Shown here piece by piece: positions 45,957-55,023 of a DNA stretch of 64,000 nt. The notes under the pieces are model-generated. The model made no database searches. It was not told the origin of the DNA and worked only from the letters and a program-made list of their open reading frames with translations. The stretch comes from Psychrobacter maritimus (GTDB lineage Bacteria > Pseudomonadota > Gammaproteobacteria > Pseudomonadales > Moraxellaceae). Location of the stretch: positions 148,958 through 212,957 of the forward strand of contig NZ_CAJHAJ010000006.1 of the NCBI RefSeq assembly GCF_904846345.1, given 5' to 3'. Numbering within the stretch: position 1 is the first letter of the stretch; each line of letters opens with the position of its first letter. Position numbers and translations under genes: made by a program.

Positions 45957-47051
45957 TTAGAAACGATAGCCAACACCAAGGAAGGTAATATAAGGATCAA
46001 TATCGAGGTTAGACTTTGCTCGAATCAATTCTTCATTCTTATCGTTTTTGACTGTAATCGTCGTATCACTGTCCAGCTTTGCATAGGACACAGAGCCTAC
46101 CCCAAACCATTTGTCATTAAAGTCATAGGTAGCACCAAGCGTAACGATAGGCGCAAAGGCACTGTCAGCCTCAACATCCACGCTCATCCCTTGACTGGAT
46201 TTCACATCTTCTAACGCAGCGCCCGCTTTGCCATCTTTAATATTTTGAATTTGGTGTCCAGCCCTTTCTAAATCTTTACGAATACCATCATTTAGCTCAA
46301 TGTCATCAAAATAGGCATACATCACCCCAGCACCGACATAAGGGCGAAATTTATTGACTCCAGATTTGCCAAATTGATATTGCACTCCTGCGGCCGGTAG
46401 CCATGCACGAGCACTAGAGGCCACGCCATTACCTTGCTCTAAATCGGTAATCGGCATATCCTTTGAAATTTCAAAATCACCTAATAGGGTGCCTGCGATA
46501 CCGTCCGGACTGACCGTGCCCTTTAATGGTGCATATACCTGCCCTTGACCTAGGATATCGACTTTGGGCGGTATGCCAGCTTTGACCTCAACTGACCAAT
46601 GATCATTAATATAATAATTAAACAACAAGCCAAACGTATCGACGTCATCGGACTCAAGCCCTGTACCAGCACTGGTCCAGCTTTCTAAGCCGTTAATTTT
46701 GGTCGTACCAGAGACGTCGCCTAATACAGGAACTTTGGATAAATCCGTTTTAGCACCTAGACCCTTTAATGTGCCATCTATAAATCCAAAACGATCTTGA
46801 TCTTTAACCAAAACCTCTCTGACCGTTTCGACCTTTACGCTGCCATTATTAGCAACTGTGCCGTCTTTGATGGCAGTGGTATTTTCTAAGGGGTTGGCTT
46901 TGCCTTGCGGAGAGGCGTGCAACCAGCCAGCAGAGACAGAAAAGCGTTTGAAGCTACCATCGGTTTTAAAGTAATCAAACTCAGCAACAGCAGATTGGCT
47001 AAATAATAATGGCGTTGCAATGGCGCAAGCGAGAGTTAACATCTTTTTCAT
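45957..47051 (-). CDS. OmpW-family outer-membrane protein, enlarged
   Basis: 364 residues against about 210 for E. coli OmpW. A cleavable signal peptide (MKKMLTLACAIATPLLFSQSAVA) is followed by FSVSAGWLHASPQGKANPL, the OmpW-type YYINDHWSVEVKAGIPP, AWLPAAGVQYQF, FRPYVGAGVMYAYFDD, GATYDFNDKWFGVGSVSYAKLDSD and the terminal FLGVGYRF with the outer-membrane C-terminal phenylalanine. OmpW forms an eight-stranded barrel with a hydrophobic side pore for small apolar compounds. The extra length comes from inserts after residues 40, 180 and 250, probably long loops. A palindrome about 110 nt upstream may be an operator. Confidence 0.87.
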   Translation of the reverse strand: MKKMLTLACAIATPLLFSQSAVAEFDYFKTDGSFKRFSVSAGWLHASPQGKANPLENTTAIKDGTVANNGSVKVETVREVLVKDQDRFGFIDGTLKGLGAKTDLSKVPVLGDVSGTTKINGLESWTSAGTGLESDDVDTFGLLFNYYINDHWSVEVKAGIPPKVDILGQGQVYAPLKGTVSPDGIAGTLLGDFEISKDMPITDLEQGNGVASSARAWLPAAGVQYQFGKSGVNKFRPYVGAGVMYAYFDDIELNDGIRKDLERAGHQIQNIKDGKAGAALEDVKSSQGMSVDVEADSAFAPIVTLGATYDFNDKWFGVGSVSYAKLDSDTTITVKNDKNEELIRAKSNLDIDPYITFLGVGYRF

Positions 47052-47157
47052 GAAACATCCTTGTTAATAAATTCAGGCCGTGAATTAGAAGCATGAATGG
47101 CACAGCAATCACTAAACAGATTAGATAATGTTGGCAGTATTAAGCCGTCACGCTCTC

Positions 47158-47178
47158 ATTCTAACGTCCTGTTAGAAT
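47158..47178. promoter_or_regulatory. Candidate operator upstream of ompW
   Basis: ATTCTAAC-GTCCT-GTTAGAAT: perfect 8-bp arms with a 5-nt spacer, 107 nt before the ompW start codon. The shape fits a dimeric regulator site; the protein is unknown. Confidence 0.5.
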
Positions 47179-47400
47179 CGGTAAAACAACTAGAAATGCG
47201 CGAATTTCAAAGACTTATCGTGATAAAAATCGCTACATTCTAGTAAACGCATGGAAGACGCTTTGGCAATCCACTGCCGTAAACTGCCACACTCTAATTG
47301 TCATATCAAGGATGATTCCAGAACAACCAAGTCAATATTCGTTGACAAAAATTAAACACAGCATTCGTTTTTTCAAAAGACTGCTTATAAAAACCATAAA

Positions 47401-47437
47401 GAAAAGCCATTATTCCTAGAAGAATAATGGCTTTTCT
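47401..47437 (-). terminator. Intrinsic terminator after recG
   Basis: A perfect 15-bp stem (GAAAAGCCATTATTC / GAATAATGGCTTTTC) with a 6-nt loop at 47416-47421. On the minus strand it ends in TTTTCTTT, about 42 nt past the recG stop. Confidence 0.9.
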
Positions 47438-47478
47438 TATGTCAATCAGTATCAGGAAAATTCTTGCGTCAATCAGCA

Positions 47479-49833
47479 TTAAGCATTGGTATAGCGACTG
47501 GCCTCTGGCATCCAGCGGTGTATCAATTGGCTTACGTCGGCTTTACGTGTTGGGTCAGCAATAAGATGTTTTGCTAAGCGCTGTGCAATAGCAAATAATT
47601 GCTCATCACGAATAAGGTCGGCCAAATAATAACCAACGTTGCCGGTTTGGCGTTTGCCTAACAGCTCACCAGGGCCGCGCAGCTCTAAGTCTTTTTGCGC
47701 AATAACAAAACCGTCGGTACTTTCTCGCAGGACGTTTAAGCGCTCCGTGCCCGTCTCTGATAACGGCTTTTGGTATAATAGTACGCAGAAGCTTTTGGTC
47801 GAACCACGACCAACGCGCCCACGTAATTGATGTAATTGCGATAACCCTAGCCGTTCGGCATTTTCGATGACCATTAACGACGCATTAGGAACATCAACAC
47901 CCACTTCGATAACGGTAGTGGCAATCAATAAATCAAGATTGCCAGTCTTGAATTCTTGCATGATGGCTTGTTTGTCAGCGGACTTCATTTTGCCATGTAC
48001 CAAGCCAATGCGAATATCCAAGCGCTCATTTAAGTCTTCATAAGTCGCTTCTGCTGCTTGCGCATCGAGCACGCTGGATTCTTCTACCAATGAGCAGACC
48101 CAATACGCCTGCCTGCCTGCTTCACAATTGACCGCAATACGCTCAATGACTTCATCGCGGCGGTTACGGTCAATGGTCACCGTGGTAATTGGCGTACGCC
48201 CCGGTGGCAACTCATCGATGATGGAAGTATCCATATCACCATAAACGCTCATCGCGAGCGTACGCGGAATCGGCGTTGCCGTCATAATCAGCTGATGCGG
48301 CGTGCTATTGGCCACGCCTTTATTGGTCAAGGCCATACGCTGCTCAACACCAAAGCGGTGCTGCTCATCAATAATAACCAAGCCCAATTTGGCAAACTGT
48401 ACTTGCTCCTGAAATAATGCATGGGTGCCAACGACCACTTGTACCGTATTTTCCGCCACTGCCGCTAAGGCTTCGCGGCGCTGCTTTGCCGTTTGTTTAC
48501 CAGCGAGCCAGCCAACGCCGACCCCTAACGGCTCAAACCAGTTTTTAAAATTCACCAAATGCTGCTCTGCTAAGATTTCCGTTGGCGCCATGACCGCCAC
48601 CTGCCAGCCACTATCCAATGCATAACCCGCCGCTCCTGCCGCAACCAAGGTTTTACCAGCGCCGACATCGCCTTGTACCAGTCTTAGCATCGGAATAGAG
48701 GTCGCCATATCAGCCGTGATATCTTTCATGACTCTTTTTTGTGCGCCGGTTAAATCAAACGGCAATGCTGCAAATAATTTATCAGCCAATGGGCTTTGGC
48801 TAGTACATTTAGGCGCTTTATACTGATGTAATTGCTGACGGCGATATAATAGGCTAAGTTGATGCGCGGTCAGTTCTTCAATGATTAAACGCTGACAAGC
48901 CGCATGGGTACGGGCACTTAATTGCGTCAGCAGCTGATATTGTCGCCCTGCATCGGTATAAGTCGGCGGCGTATGCAGCAATACTAAGGCTTCAAATATG
49001 GTTAAGTTATAGACATTATTATTGGCAATATCATTAGCAGTGACTGTATTAGAGTCATTATTTACGCCATAAATAGAGGACGCAGCTCTATTTACACTAT
49101 TGTTAATAGAATTGTCAGGCACACTACGCGCGAGGGTTGAAAATATATCGTCTGGAAAATCATGTTCCGCAATTGCTAATTTAGCAGGCTCAAAAGGTAC
49201 TAACGGTAAATCAGCGACCACAGCAAAGTCAGCCGGCGTAAACAAAGTCATCGGTAAACCTTGAGTACGAACCGTTTGCAGCGCAAGCTTAATTAGCGTG
49301 CGCAGCTTATTTTGATGCAAGCCTTTCACGCTAGGATAAATCGGCTGTAAGCCTGTATTAACGACGGCTTCGTTACTGCTAATGATTTGATATTCAGGAT
49401 GATGTATCTGCTTACCGTAACGACTGACCTTTACTTCGCCAAATAATTGCAACTGCGTACCAAGACTCATCGTTTGCGCAAGACCTTGATACACCTTGAA
49501 AAAACGCAGCGATATGGTGCCAGTCTCATCATCGACCACCACCGTCATGCCACTACGCTTGGTATCGACATGTACCACCCGCCCTGTAATCAAGGCAGCT
49601 TGCCCATGTGCCACATCGGCTATCGATACCAGTCGGCTACGATCTTCATAGTCACGCGGCAGATGCAGCAGTAAATCGAAAATGCGCTCAATACCTAATT
49701 GGGCTAATTGCTCGGCCACTTTTGGTCCCACACCCGCCAGCGCCGTCACCGGCATATCAAGCGCCGAAACGGGCATATCAGACCTAATATGGTCTGATGG
49801 ATTCACTGTCGCGTGCTTAACCGATATGGGCAT
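47479..49833 (-). CDS. recG: ATP-dependent DNA helicase RecG
   Basis: 784 residues from ATG 49833; E. coli RecG has 693. RecG reverses stalled replication forks and branch-migrates Holliday junctions. The wedge/OB region (LPRDYEDRSRL, GTISLRFFKVY) comes first, then helicase motifs: Walker A VQGDVGAGKTLVA, DEQHRFGVEQR (DEQH box), TATPIPRTLAM, and VHGKMKSADKQAIM, TTVIEVGVDVPNA, QLRGRVGRGS. Residues about 236-277 are an N/S/D/T-rich insert between the wedge and helicase parts that typical RecG lacks. A 25-residue leader is also extra. Motifs are intact, so it is probably functional. Confidence 0.96.
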   Translation of the reverse strand: MPISVKHATVNPSDHIRSDMPVSALDMPVTALAGVGPKVAEQLAQLGIERIFDLLLHLPRDYEDRSRLVSIADVAHGQAALITGRVVHVDTKRSGMTVVVDDETGTISLRFFKVYQGLAQTMSLGTQLQLFGEVKVSRYGKQIHHPEYQIISSNEAVVNTGLQPIYPSVKGLHQNKLRTLIKLALQTVRTQGLPMTLFTPADFAVVADLPLVPFEPAKLAIAEHDFPDDIFSTLARSVPDNSINNSVNRAASSIYGVNNDSNTVTANDIANNNVYNLTIFEALVLLHTPPTYTDAGRQYQLLTQLSARTHAACQRLIIEELTAHQLSLLYRRQQLHQYKAPKCTSQSPLADKLFAALPFDLTGAQKRVMKDITADMATSIPMLRLVQGDVGAGKTLVAAGAAGYALDSGWQVAVMAPTEILAEQHLVNFKNWFEPLGVGVGWLAGKQTAKQRREALAAVAENTVQVVVGTHALFQEQVQFAKLGLVIIDEQHRFGVEQRMALTNKGVANSTPHQLIMTATPIPRTLAMSVYGDMDTSIIDELPPGRTPITTVTIDRNRRDEVIERIAVNCEAGRQAYWVCSLVEESSVLDAQAAEATYEDLNERLDIRIGLVHGKMKSADKQAIMQEFKTGNLDLLIATTVIEVGVDVPNASLMVIENAERLGLSQLHQLRGRVGRGSTKSFCVLLYQKPLSETGTERLNVLRESTDGFVIAQKDLELRGPGELLGKRQTGNVGYYLADLIRDEQLFAIAQRLAKHLIADPTRKADVSQLIHRWMPEASRYTNA

Positions 49834-50100
49834 CAATAATCCTAATGATGTTAAGGTAAATATTATTTAATCAACTGTCTTTTTTGTCGTCTATTTTTTA
49901 AAGTCTGAGCCGTCTTATAAAAGCTATAATCATCAACCTGCTATAAAACACTCAGTCATTATGATTATAACTGACAAGCGACTTGCTTATGCTAAGCTAT
50001 TTAGCGATACGGCGTCTAGCTGATTTCTGAGTAAGCTATTGATGAATGGCTTATCGTATAACCATTTATTCCTCTATGACGATTTTTGCTAAGGTTTTTT

Positions 50101-51129
50101 ATGTTTTCATTTGCTAACTATTATCCATATCGTCATTTATCACGATTACTGCGATTCAGTATGCTTGGCATATTGGGATTGTCTATGAGTGCTTGTCAGA
50201 GCCTGTCGCCAGTTGCTGAGACAGTCACGCCTATAAACAATCAACCAAAAGTCGCCCTAGTCTTAGGCGGCGGCGGTGCAAAAGGCTTTGCCCATATCGG
50301 CGTGATTAAAGCGTTAGAAGAAAACGGTATCACGCCAACGCTAGTGGTCGGTACCAGTGTCGGTAGTCTAGTTGGCAGCTTATATGCCAGTGGTTATAAC
50401 GCCAAACAGCTTGAACAATTAGCCTTAAATACTTCTGATAGTGAATTGACAGATTTCACCTTATCCAACCAAGGCTTTATCGAAGGTATTAAGCTTAAAA
50501 ACTTTATCAATACAAAAGTAAGCGGACGCGCTATAGAGGACTTTCCAATATCTTTTGCGGCAGTTGCTGCCGAAAAACACACGCTAAAAAAGGCAGTTTT
50601 TAGCAGTGGCAATGCCGGACTTGCGGTACAAGCATCCTGTAGTGTCCCCAATATTTTCATTGCGCCGCGCATTCCTGAACAAGTCGGTAAAAAATATATC
50701 GATGGCGGTGTGGTCAGCTTAGTACCGGTTGATACAGCGCGTGACTTGGGTGCAGATATTATCATCGCCGTTGATGTGACTGCTGCTAATGTTAATACTT
50801 CCGCCAGCAATAGAAAACCGACCATCAACTCATTAACCAGTTTTTGGGGCTTTCTTGAGAGCAGCATTATCGCAAATGCCGCCGCAAATGGCACTGATTC
50901 CAGTCAAGCAAGTAGCAGTCGTACTACATCGATGCGCCGTGAGCGCGATCGCGCTGATATTATCATCATGCCAAATGTTGCTCATATCAGCTCAATCGAT
51001 ACCAGCCAGCGCAGTACTTTGATGACGGCTGGCACACAAGCCACTACTCCGCAAATCAATGCAATTAAACAACTTATTAAAGACAAAGCACTGAAAGACA
51101 AAGCACAGAGTAAATACGCAACGCTTTAG
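50101..51129 (+). CDS. Patatin-like phospholipase, probable lipoprotein
   Basis: 342 residues from ATG 50101, with TAAGG upstream; an in-frame TTG at 50086 is less likely. A positive N-terminus and hydrophobic stretch lead to LGLSMSAC (Cys32), a lipobox, so it is likely membrane-anchored in the envelope. The patatin domain has VALVLGGGGAKGFAHIGVIKAL (oxyanion hole), GTSVGSLVG (nucleophile serine) and YIDGGVVSLVPV (catalytic aspartate). It resembles the RssA/YchK group with a signal added. It should hydrolyse an acyl ester; the substrate is unknown. An R/S/T-rich insert of about 40 residues separates the domain from the C-terminus. It converges on the 51287 gene. Confidence 0.88.
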   Translation: MFSFANYYPYRHLSRLLRFSMLGILGLSMSACQSLSPVAETVTPINNQPKVALVLGGGGAKGFAHIGVIKALEENGITPTLVVGTSVGSLVGSLYASGYNAKQLEQLALNTSDSELTDFTLSNQGFIEGIKLKNFINTKVSGRAIEDFPISFAAVAAEKHTLKKAVFSSGNAGLAVQASCSVPNIFIAPRIPEQVGKKYIDGGVVSLVPVDTARDLGADIIIAVDVTAANVNTSASNRKPTINSLTSFWGFLESSIIANAAANGTDSSQASSSRTTSMRRERDRADIIIMPNVAHISSIDTSQRSTLMTAGTQATTPQINAIKQLIKDKALKDKAQSKYATL

Positions 51130-51214
51130 CAGCTCCTTAATTGATAAATGAACGGCAAATATGATCAAAACAACTTCAAGGCTACAGTACTGCTGAAGCT
51201 CAAAAAACGACAAT

Positions 51215-51250
51215 AAAAAAGCACCGCAGTATTCACTGTGGTGCTTTTTG
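51215..51250. terminator. Bidirectional terminator
   Basis: Stem AAAAGCACCGCAGT / ACTGTGGTGCTTTT (one G-T) with loop ATTC, flanked by A and T runs. It serves the convergent patatin gene and the secreted-protein gene at 51287. Confidence 0.9.
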
Positions 51251-51286
51251 ATGCAGCAAGTATTAAATAAATATTAAAAAAGGAAT

Positions 51287-51883
51287 TTATTTAACACGCG
51301 CACGATATTTAACCACGACCGTGTCATTAAGACCAACGCCTTCTAAGTCCCAACGTACCGCTTTATAAAACTTTAATGGGATTTCTTGCAGTTGATTATC
51401 AACCTTGCCACGTAACGGCATACGAGCAAAATTACTGCCGTCAGCACTGCCATATGGGAAATCAGGAGATACGGCACGTAGCAATTCTACTTGCTCAGGA
51501 ATACTCATGGTAACCGTCATTTTACGGACGCGATCGGCATTGGTATTGGTAAAATAGCCTTGATACTCCAAGACGTTACCTGACTGCAAACGCGTATTGG
51601 CATTGACCGGTACGAGCAGTTCCTGACCATTGGTATCGACACTAATGAGTGACGCAGTGATTTTGCTATTAACCGCTTGCGCATTTGAGCTACTGCCTTG
51701 GTTGGCATTTGCTTGCATTGCCACTGAATTATCAACGGCTTGTTCTGGCGTTGGCAACATTGCTGATGCCTGCGTCACTGCCATCACGCCAACGAGCGTA
51801 CCGGCGACAACATGAAATAAGCGGTGTCCGCTCCACGCACTGAACGGGTTTGCAAAATGGTTACTTTTCTTCATGACATTCAT
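51287..51883 (-). CDS. Secreted protein of unknown function (DUF11-like single domain)
   Basis: 198 residues. The start is ATG 51883 with AGGGAT just upstream; ATG 51874 (MKKSNH) is an alternative. A long signal peptide (hydrophobic LFHVVAGTLVGVMAVTQASA) directs export. A mature Q/N/S/A-rich linker (residues 45-70) leads to one beta-sandwich-like domain: SGNVLEYQGYFTNTNADRVRKMTVTMSIPEQVELLR, then VRWDLEGVGLNDTVVVKYRARVK. This resembles a single DUF11 (conserved surface repeat) module, normally found in multiples in large surface proteins. The function is unknown and it has no operon partner. Confidence 0.65.
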   Translation of the reverse strand: MNVMKKSNHFANPFSAWSGHRLFHVVAGTLVGVMAVTQASAMLPTPEQAVDNSVAMQANANQGSSSNAQAVNSKITASLISVDTNGQELLVPVNANTRLQSGNVLEYQGYFTNTNADRVRKMTVTMSIPEQVELLRAVSPDFPYGSADGSNFARMPLRGKVDNQLQEIPLKFYKAVRWDLEGVGLNDTVVVKYRARVK

Positions 51884-52370
51884 TATCCCTAGTTAATGTA
51901 TCGATAAAACAATCTTGTAATAAAAATTCGCTAATACAACAATGTGTAGATAAAACCATATAGTTATAAAACGCGTCAATACAACACGTCAACAAAATAA
52001 TACTGCTAAGCAACCATCCGATTGCACACACTACTATTTTATTGCTTAATTTTTTAGCTTAGCCATCATCATATATCGTCATCGTGATGAATGTTAACTT
52101 TTTACCATGACTATTTTTAGCGATGGTTATTTTTATCAATTATCTGTGTAAGCTATGACTAAAGCAATAGCGCTTAGCATAACAAAAAGCGTTTGGCGGT
52201 ACACTAATCCCGTGTTGAGGTTGTGTATATCATCTATTTACTACCAAGACTTCTTAATACCACTGAAATAAAAGATAGCTCATAACGGCGTTTTTTGCTA
52301 TGGTAATTCATTAGCGACAGGCTTTTGCTGTCACGCTCCTTTTCTTATTCTAACGACTATTGCTCCCATT
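51884..52370. other. Gene-free region upstream of argA
   Basis: 487 nt, AT-rich, between two divergent genes. I see a small direct repeat (CGTCAATACAA / CGTCAACAAAA near 51976-52000) and no clear ARG box, promoter pair or reading frame. Confidence 0.5.
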
Positions 52371-53693
52371 ATGACTACTAGCGCCATGCCACAGATTAAC
52401 CCCGAATACGTTCACTGGTTCCGTAACTCTGCCCCTTACATTAATACCCATCGCGGTAAGACTTTCGTGATTATGTTTGGCGGTGAGGCGGTCAATCATC
52501 CCAATTTCAGTACCTTGATTCATGACTTTGCTTTATTGCACAGCTTGGGCATCAAGCTGGTATTGGTACACGGGGCGCGACCGCAAATCGAAAAAAACCT
52601 CAAAGACGCAGACATTGCCTCGCCATTGCATCAAGATATTCGCGTGACGCCGCGCGTCGCCATGCCGTCTATTTTACAAGCCGTTGGCGCGATTCGTTTG
52701 CAAATCGAAGCCCAACTATCGATGGGCTTGGCAAACTCACCGATGTACGGCTCGCGTATCGATGCGGTTTCGGGTAATTTTGTCACCGCCCGTCCTTATG
52801 GTATCCGTGATGGCGTTGATTATCAGATGACCGGTGAAGTGCGCTCTATCGATGTTGAAGCCATTAAAAACAACCTTTTACATGACCATATCGTGATTTT
52901 AGGCTCTATGGGTTATTCAGCGACTGGTGAAGTCTTTAACTTACTGGCTGAAGATGTTGCTCTTAGTGCCGCTGTGGCGCTTGGTGCCGATAAGCTGATA
53001 TTCTTAGGCGAAGAAGCCGGTATCAATCATGATAATCGCTTGCTGCGTGAGATGATTCCAAATGAAGTCGACCGCTTCTTACGTGACCGTGATTTAAACT
53101 GTGAGATTAATTACTTCTTAAGCTGCGCCAGTAGTGCGTGCCGCCAAGGGGTTCATCGCACCCATATTATCTCTTATGCCAAAAATGGCGCGCTACTCGA
53201 AGAGCTATTTACCCGTGATGGTTCTGGCACCTTGATTAGCCATGACCCTTATGAAGAGATTCGCCGTGCCAATATTGACGATGTGGTCGGACTGATTGAG
53301 CTATTATCACCGCTAGAAGAACAAGGTATCTTGGTCAGCCGCTCACGCGAGCGCTTAGAACAAGAGATTGATAACTATAGTGTCATTGAGCGTGACGGCA
53401 TGATTTTAGGCTGTGCGGCGCTTTATCCGTTGGATGCAGATTCAGCAGAAGTCGCTTGTGTGGCGGTACATCCTGAATACCGTAGTGGCAGCCGCGGTGC
53501 TGACTTGCTGGCATTTTTAGAGCAGCAAGCACGCAGCCATGGTCTGCATAAGTTATTTGTGCTGACCACTCGTACCGCGCATTGGTTTGTCGAGCAAGGC
53601 TTTGCAGAAGTTGAAGCAAGCGCCCTACCGGAAGCGCGCCGTGAAAAATATAATAACGGTCGTAATTCTAAAGTATTCCAAAAGACTTTATAA
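52371..53693 (+). CDS. argA: N-acetylglutamate synthase
   Basis: 440 residues, normal for the ArgA class. It acetylates glutamate with acetyl-CoA as the first step of arginine synthesis and is usually feedback-inhibited by arginine. The N-terminal amino-acid-kinase domain (about 1-290) has FVIMFGGEAVNHPNF, LVLVHGARPQIE, RIDAVSGNFVTARP and DKLIFLGEEAGI. The C-terminal GNAT domain (from about 295) shows IERDGMILGCAALYPL, AEVACVAVHPEYRSGSRGADLLAFLE and LFVLTTRTAHWFVEQGFAE. A terminator follows. Confidence 0.97.
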   Translation: MTTSAMPQINPEYVHWFRNSAPYINTHRGKTFVIMFGGEAVNHPNFSTLIHDFALLHSLGIKLVLVHGARPQIEKNLKDADIASPLHQDIRVTPRVAMPSILQAVGAIRLQIEAQLSMGLANSPMYGSRIDAVSGNFVTARPYGIRDGVDYQMTGEVRSIDVEAIKNNLLHDHIVILGSMGYSATGEVFNLLAEDVALSAAVALGADKLIFLGEEAGINHDNRLLREMIPNEVDRFLRDRDLNCEINYFLSCASSACRQGVHRTHIISYAKNGALLEELFTRDGSGTLISHDPYEEIRRANIDDVVGLIELLSPLEEQGILVSRSRERLEQEIDNYSVIERDGMILGCAALYPLDADSAEVACVAVHPEYRSGSRGADLLAFLEQQARSHGLHKLFVLTTRTAHWFVEQGFAEVEASALPEARREKYNNGRNSKVFQKTL

Positions 53694-53767
53694 TTAAAAA
53701 ATCCCTATAAGTAGTGAGTGAGTTAGCTATTCGTTAACTGATAATTAACCTTTAACTGCCGCGCACG

Positions 53768-53798
53768 AAAAAGCCCTCATAATGTATGAGGGCTTTTT
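53768..53798. terminator. Bidirectional terminator after argA
   Basis: Stem AAAAAGCCCTCATA / TATGAGGGCTTTTT with loop ATG, flanked by A and T runs; shared with the convergent FKBP gene. Confidence 0.92.
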
Positions 53799-53817
53799 AT
53801 TTTTTATAAGCGCTTTC

Positions 53818-53845
53818 TTATAACCATTTTTTTATAACCACTTTG
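53818..53845. repeat. 14-bp tandem duplication
   Basis: TTATAACCATTTTT followed at once by TTATAACCACTTTG, between the argA terminator and the end of the FKBP gene. Confidence 0.65.
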
Positions 53846-53875
53846 GGTTAAAACAGTTAAAAGCCTAATAACGCC

Positions 53876-54607
53876 TTATTTTACTTTTAATAGCTCAACG
53901 GTAAAGATAAGCGTGCTGTTTGGCTCGATACCGGCGTTACCCGCTTCGCCATAAGCGATGTCAGATGGGATATAGAACTCGTATTTACCGCCCTCTTTCA
54001 TCAACTGTAAACCTTCCGTCCAACCAGCAATGACTTGGTTTAATGGGAATTCGATTGGCTCACCGCGCTCATAAGAGCTGTCAAATACCGTACCATCAAT
54101 CAATTTACCTTCGTAGTTGACTTCAACCACGTCGGTCGCTTTTGGTGATTTGCCAGTACCAGCGGTCAATACTTTATATTGTAAGCCAGAAGCGGTGGTT
54201 TTCACGCCAGCTTTCTTGCCGTTCTCTGCTAAGAATGCCGCACCTTTGGTTTTATTTTCACCTGCTTTGGTTTCCATATCTTTAACAAACTTCTCTTCTT
54301 GTTCTTTTTGATAGGTCATCAATACTTCTTGCATTTGCTCTTGCGTCAATGCTGACTCTTTACCTTCATAGCCGTCACGAAAGCCTTTTTCAAAAGTATC
54401 AAGATTGAGATCGCCGACCGCTTCTTTATTACCTTCTGCCATCATATAACCCAAACTGTAACCCACTTTTTCATTGGCTGGGCTTTTTTCAGTTACTGAA
54501 ACGCTTTTGCTGGCGGTTTCTTGATTACCATTGCTGGCGTTACAGCCGGTGATTAATAACATCGCACTAGCAAGGGCGCTAATGCTTAAGGTAGTAATTT
54601 TTTTCAT
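53876..54607 (-). CDS. FKBP-type peptidyl-prolyl isomerase lipoprotein (FkpA/Mip-like)
   Basis: 243 residues. A signal with lipobox LLITGC (Cys22) anchors it in the envelope. An N-terminal dimerisation region (VGYSLGYMMAEGNKEA, LDTFEKGFRDGYEGKESALTQEQMQEVL) and a long linking helix (QKEQEEKFVKDMETKAGENKTKGAAFLAENGKK) precede the FKBP domain (about 130-243): SGLQYKVLTAGTGKSP, VEVNYEGKLIDGTVFDSSYERGEPIEFPLNQVIAGWTEGLQLMKEGGKYEFYIPSDIAYGE. Active-site residues (Tyr, Phe, Asp, Val-Ile-x-x-W, Tyr) are conserved. It should catalyse proline isomerisation and act as a periplasmic chaperone. Confidence 0.94.
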   Translation of the reverse strand: MKKITTLSISALASAMLLITGCNASNGNQETASKSVSVTEKSPANEKVGYSLGYMMAEGNKEAVGDLNLDTFEKGFRDGYEGKESALTQEQMQEVLMTYQKEQEEKFVKDMETKAGENKTKGAAFLAENGKKAGVKTTASGLQYKVLTAGTGKSPKATDVVEVNYEGKLIDGTVFDSSYERGEPIEFPLNQVIAGWTEGLQLMKEGGKYEFYIPSDIAYGEAGNAGIEPNSTLIFTVELLKVK

Positions 54608-55023
54608 AGAATACTCTCAAATTATAAGGATAGTGGCGAGATGTCACATTCTTCTATCATAACAAATCTTAGTTTTAGGAGCTATGATTCCCGTGAAATT
54701 ATCGGTCAAATGTACAGTCTATGTTAATATTTGCCGCAAAAATAACAACTTATCACACAACTATAGTAAGCAGTTAAGCTTTCTGTCTTTAAATCCTTCA
54801 TTACATCAGCTAAGCTAAATTAGTTAAGGTATGAAGTAACAGAACGTAGTTTTTGTTAACAATTGACATAAAGTGTTGATTGTTCTCTGTTTAGAACCGC
54901 TTTTTAAATAATTTAAATCAAAAATACTAATAATTAGGTATGTGTTTCCTGCAAATAATCCTGTTTCTATTTAATAGCGTGGATTATTTAACGGCTGATA
55001 CATGAACATTCAAGGAGGACAGG
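54608..55023. other. Gene-free divergent region upstream of the TM-helix protein
   Basis: 416 nt. A perfect TTGACA lies at 54863-54868 inside an imperfect palindrome (CAATTGACA...TGTTGATTG), but no good -10 box lies at 16-18 nt. No reading frame is convincing. Confidence 0.5.

Larger units (their letters stand above)
47052..47478. other. Gene-free region upstream of ompW with palindrome and terminator
   Basis: 427 nt. It holds the inverted repeat at 47158-47178 and a second small one (TTATC-GT-GATAA near 47215), then the recG terminator at 47401. No reading frame looks real. Confidence 0.55.

Noticed and set aside
50394..50894. 166-codon minus-strand frame inside the patatin gene
   Set aside because: Antisense to intact catalytic motifs of the patatin domain.
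54863..54895. TTGACA at 54863 as a promoter for the TM-helix gene
   Set aside because: No acceptable -10 box at 15-19 nt spacing, so it is only mentioned within the intergenic entry.
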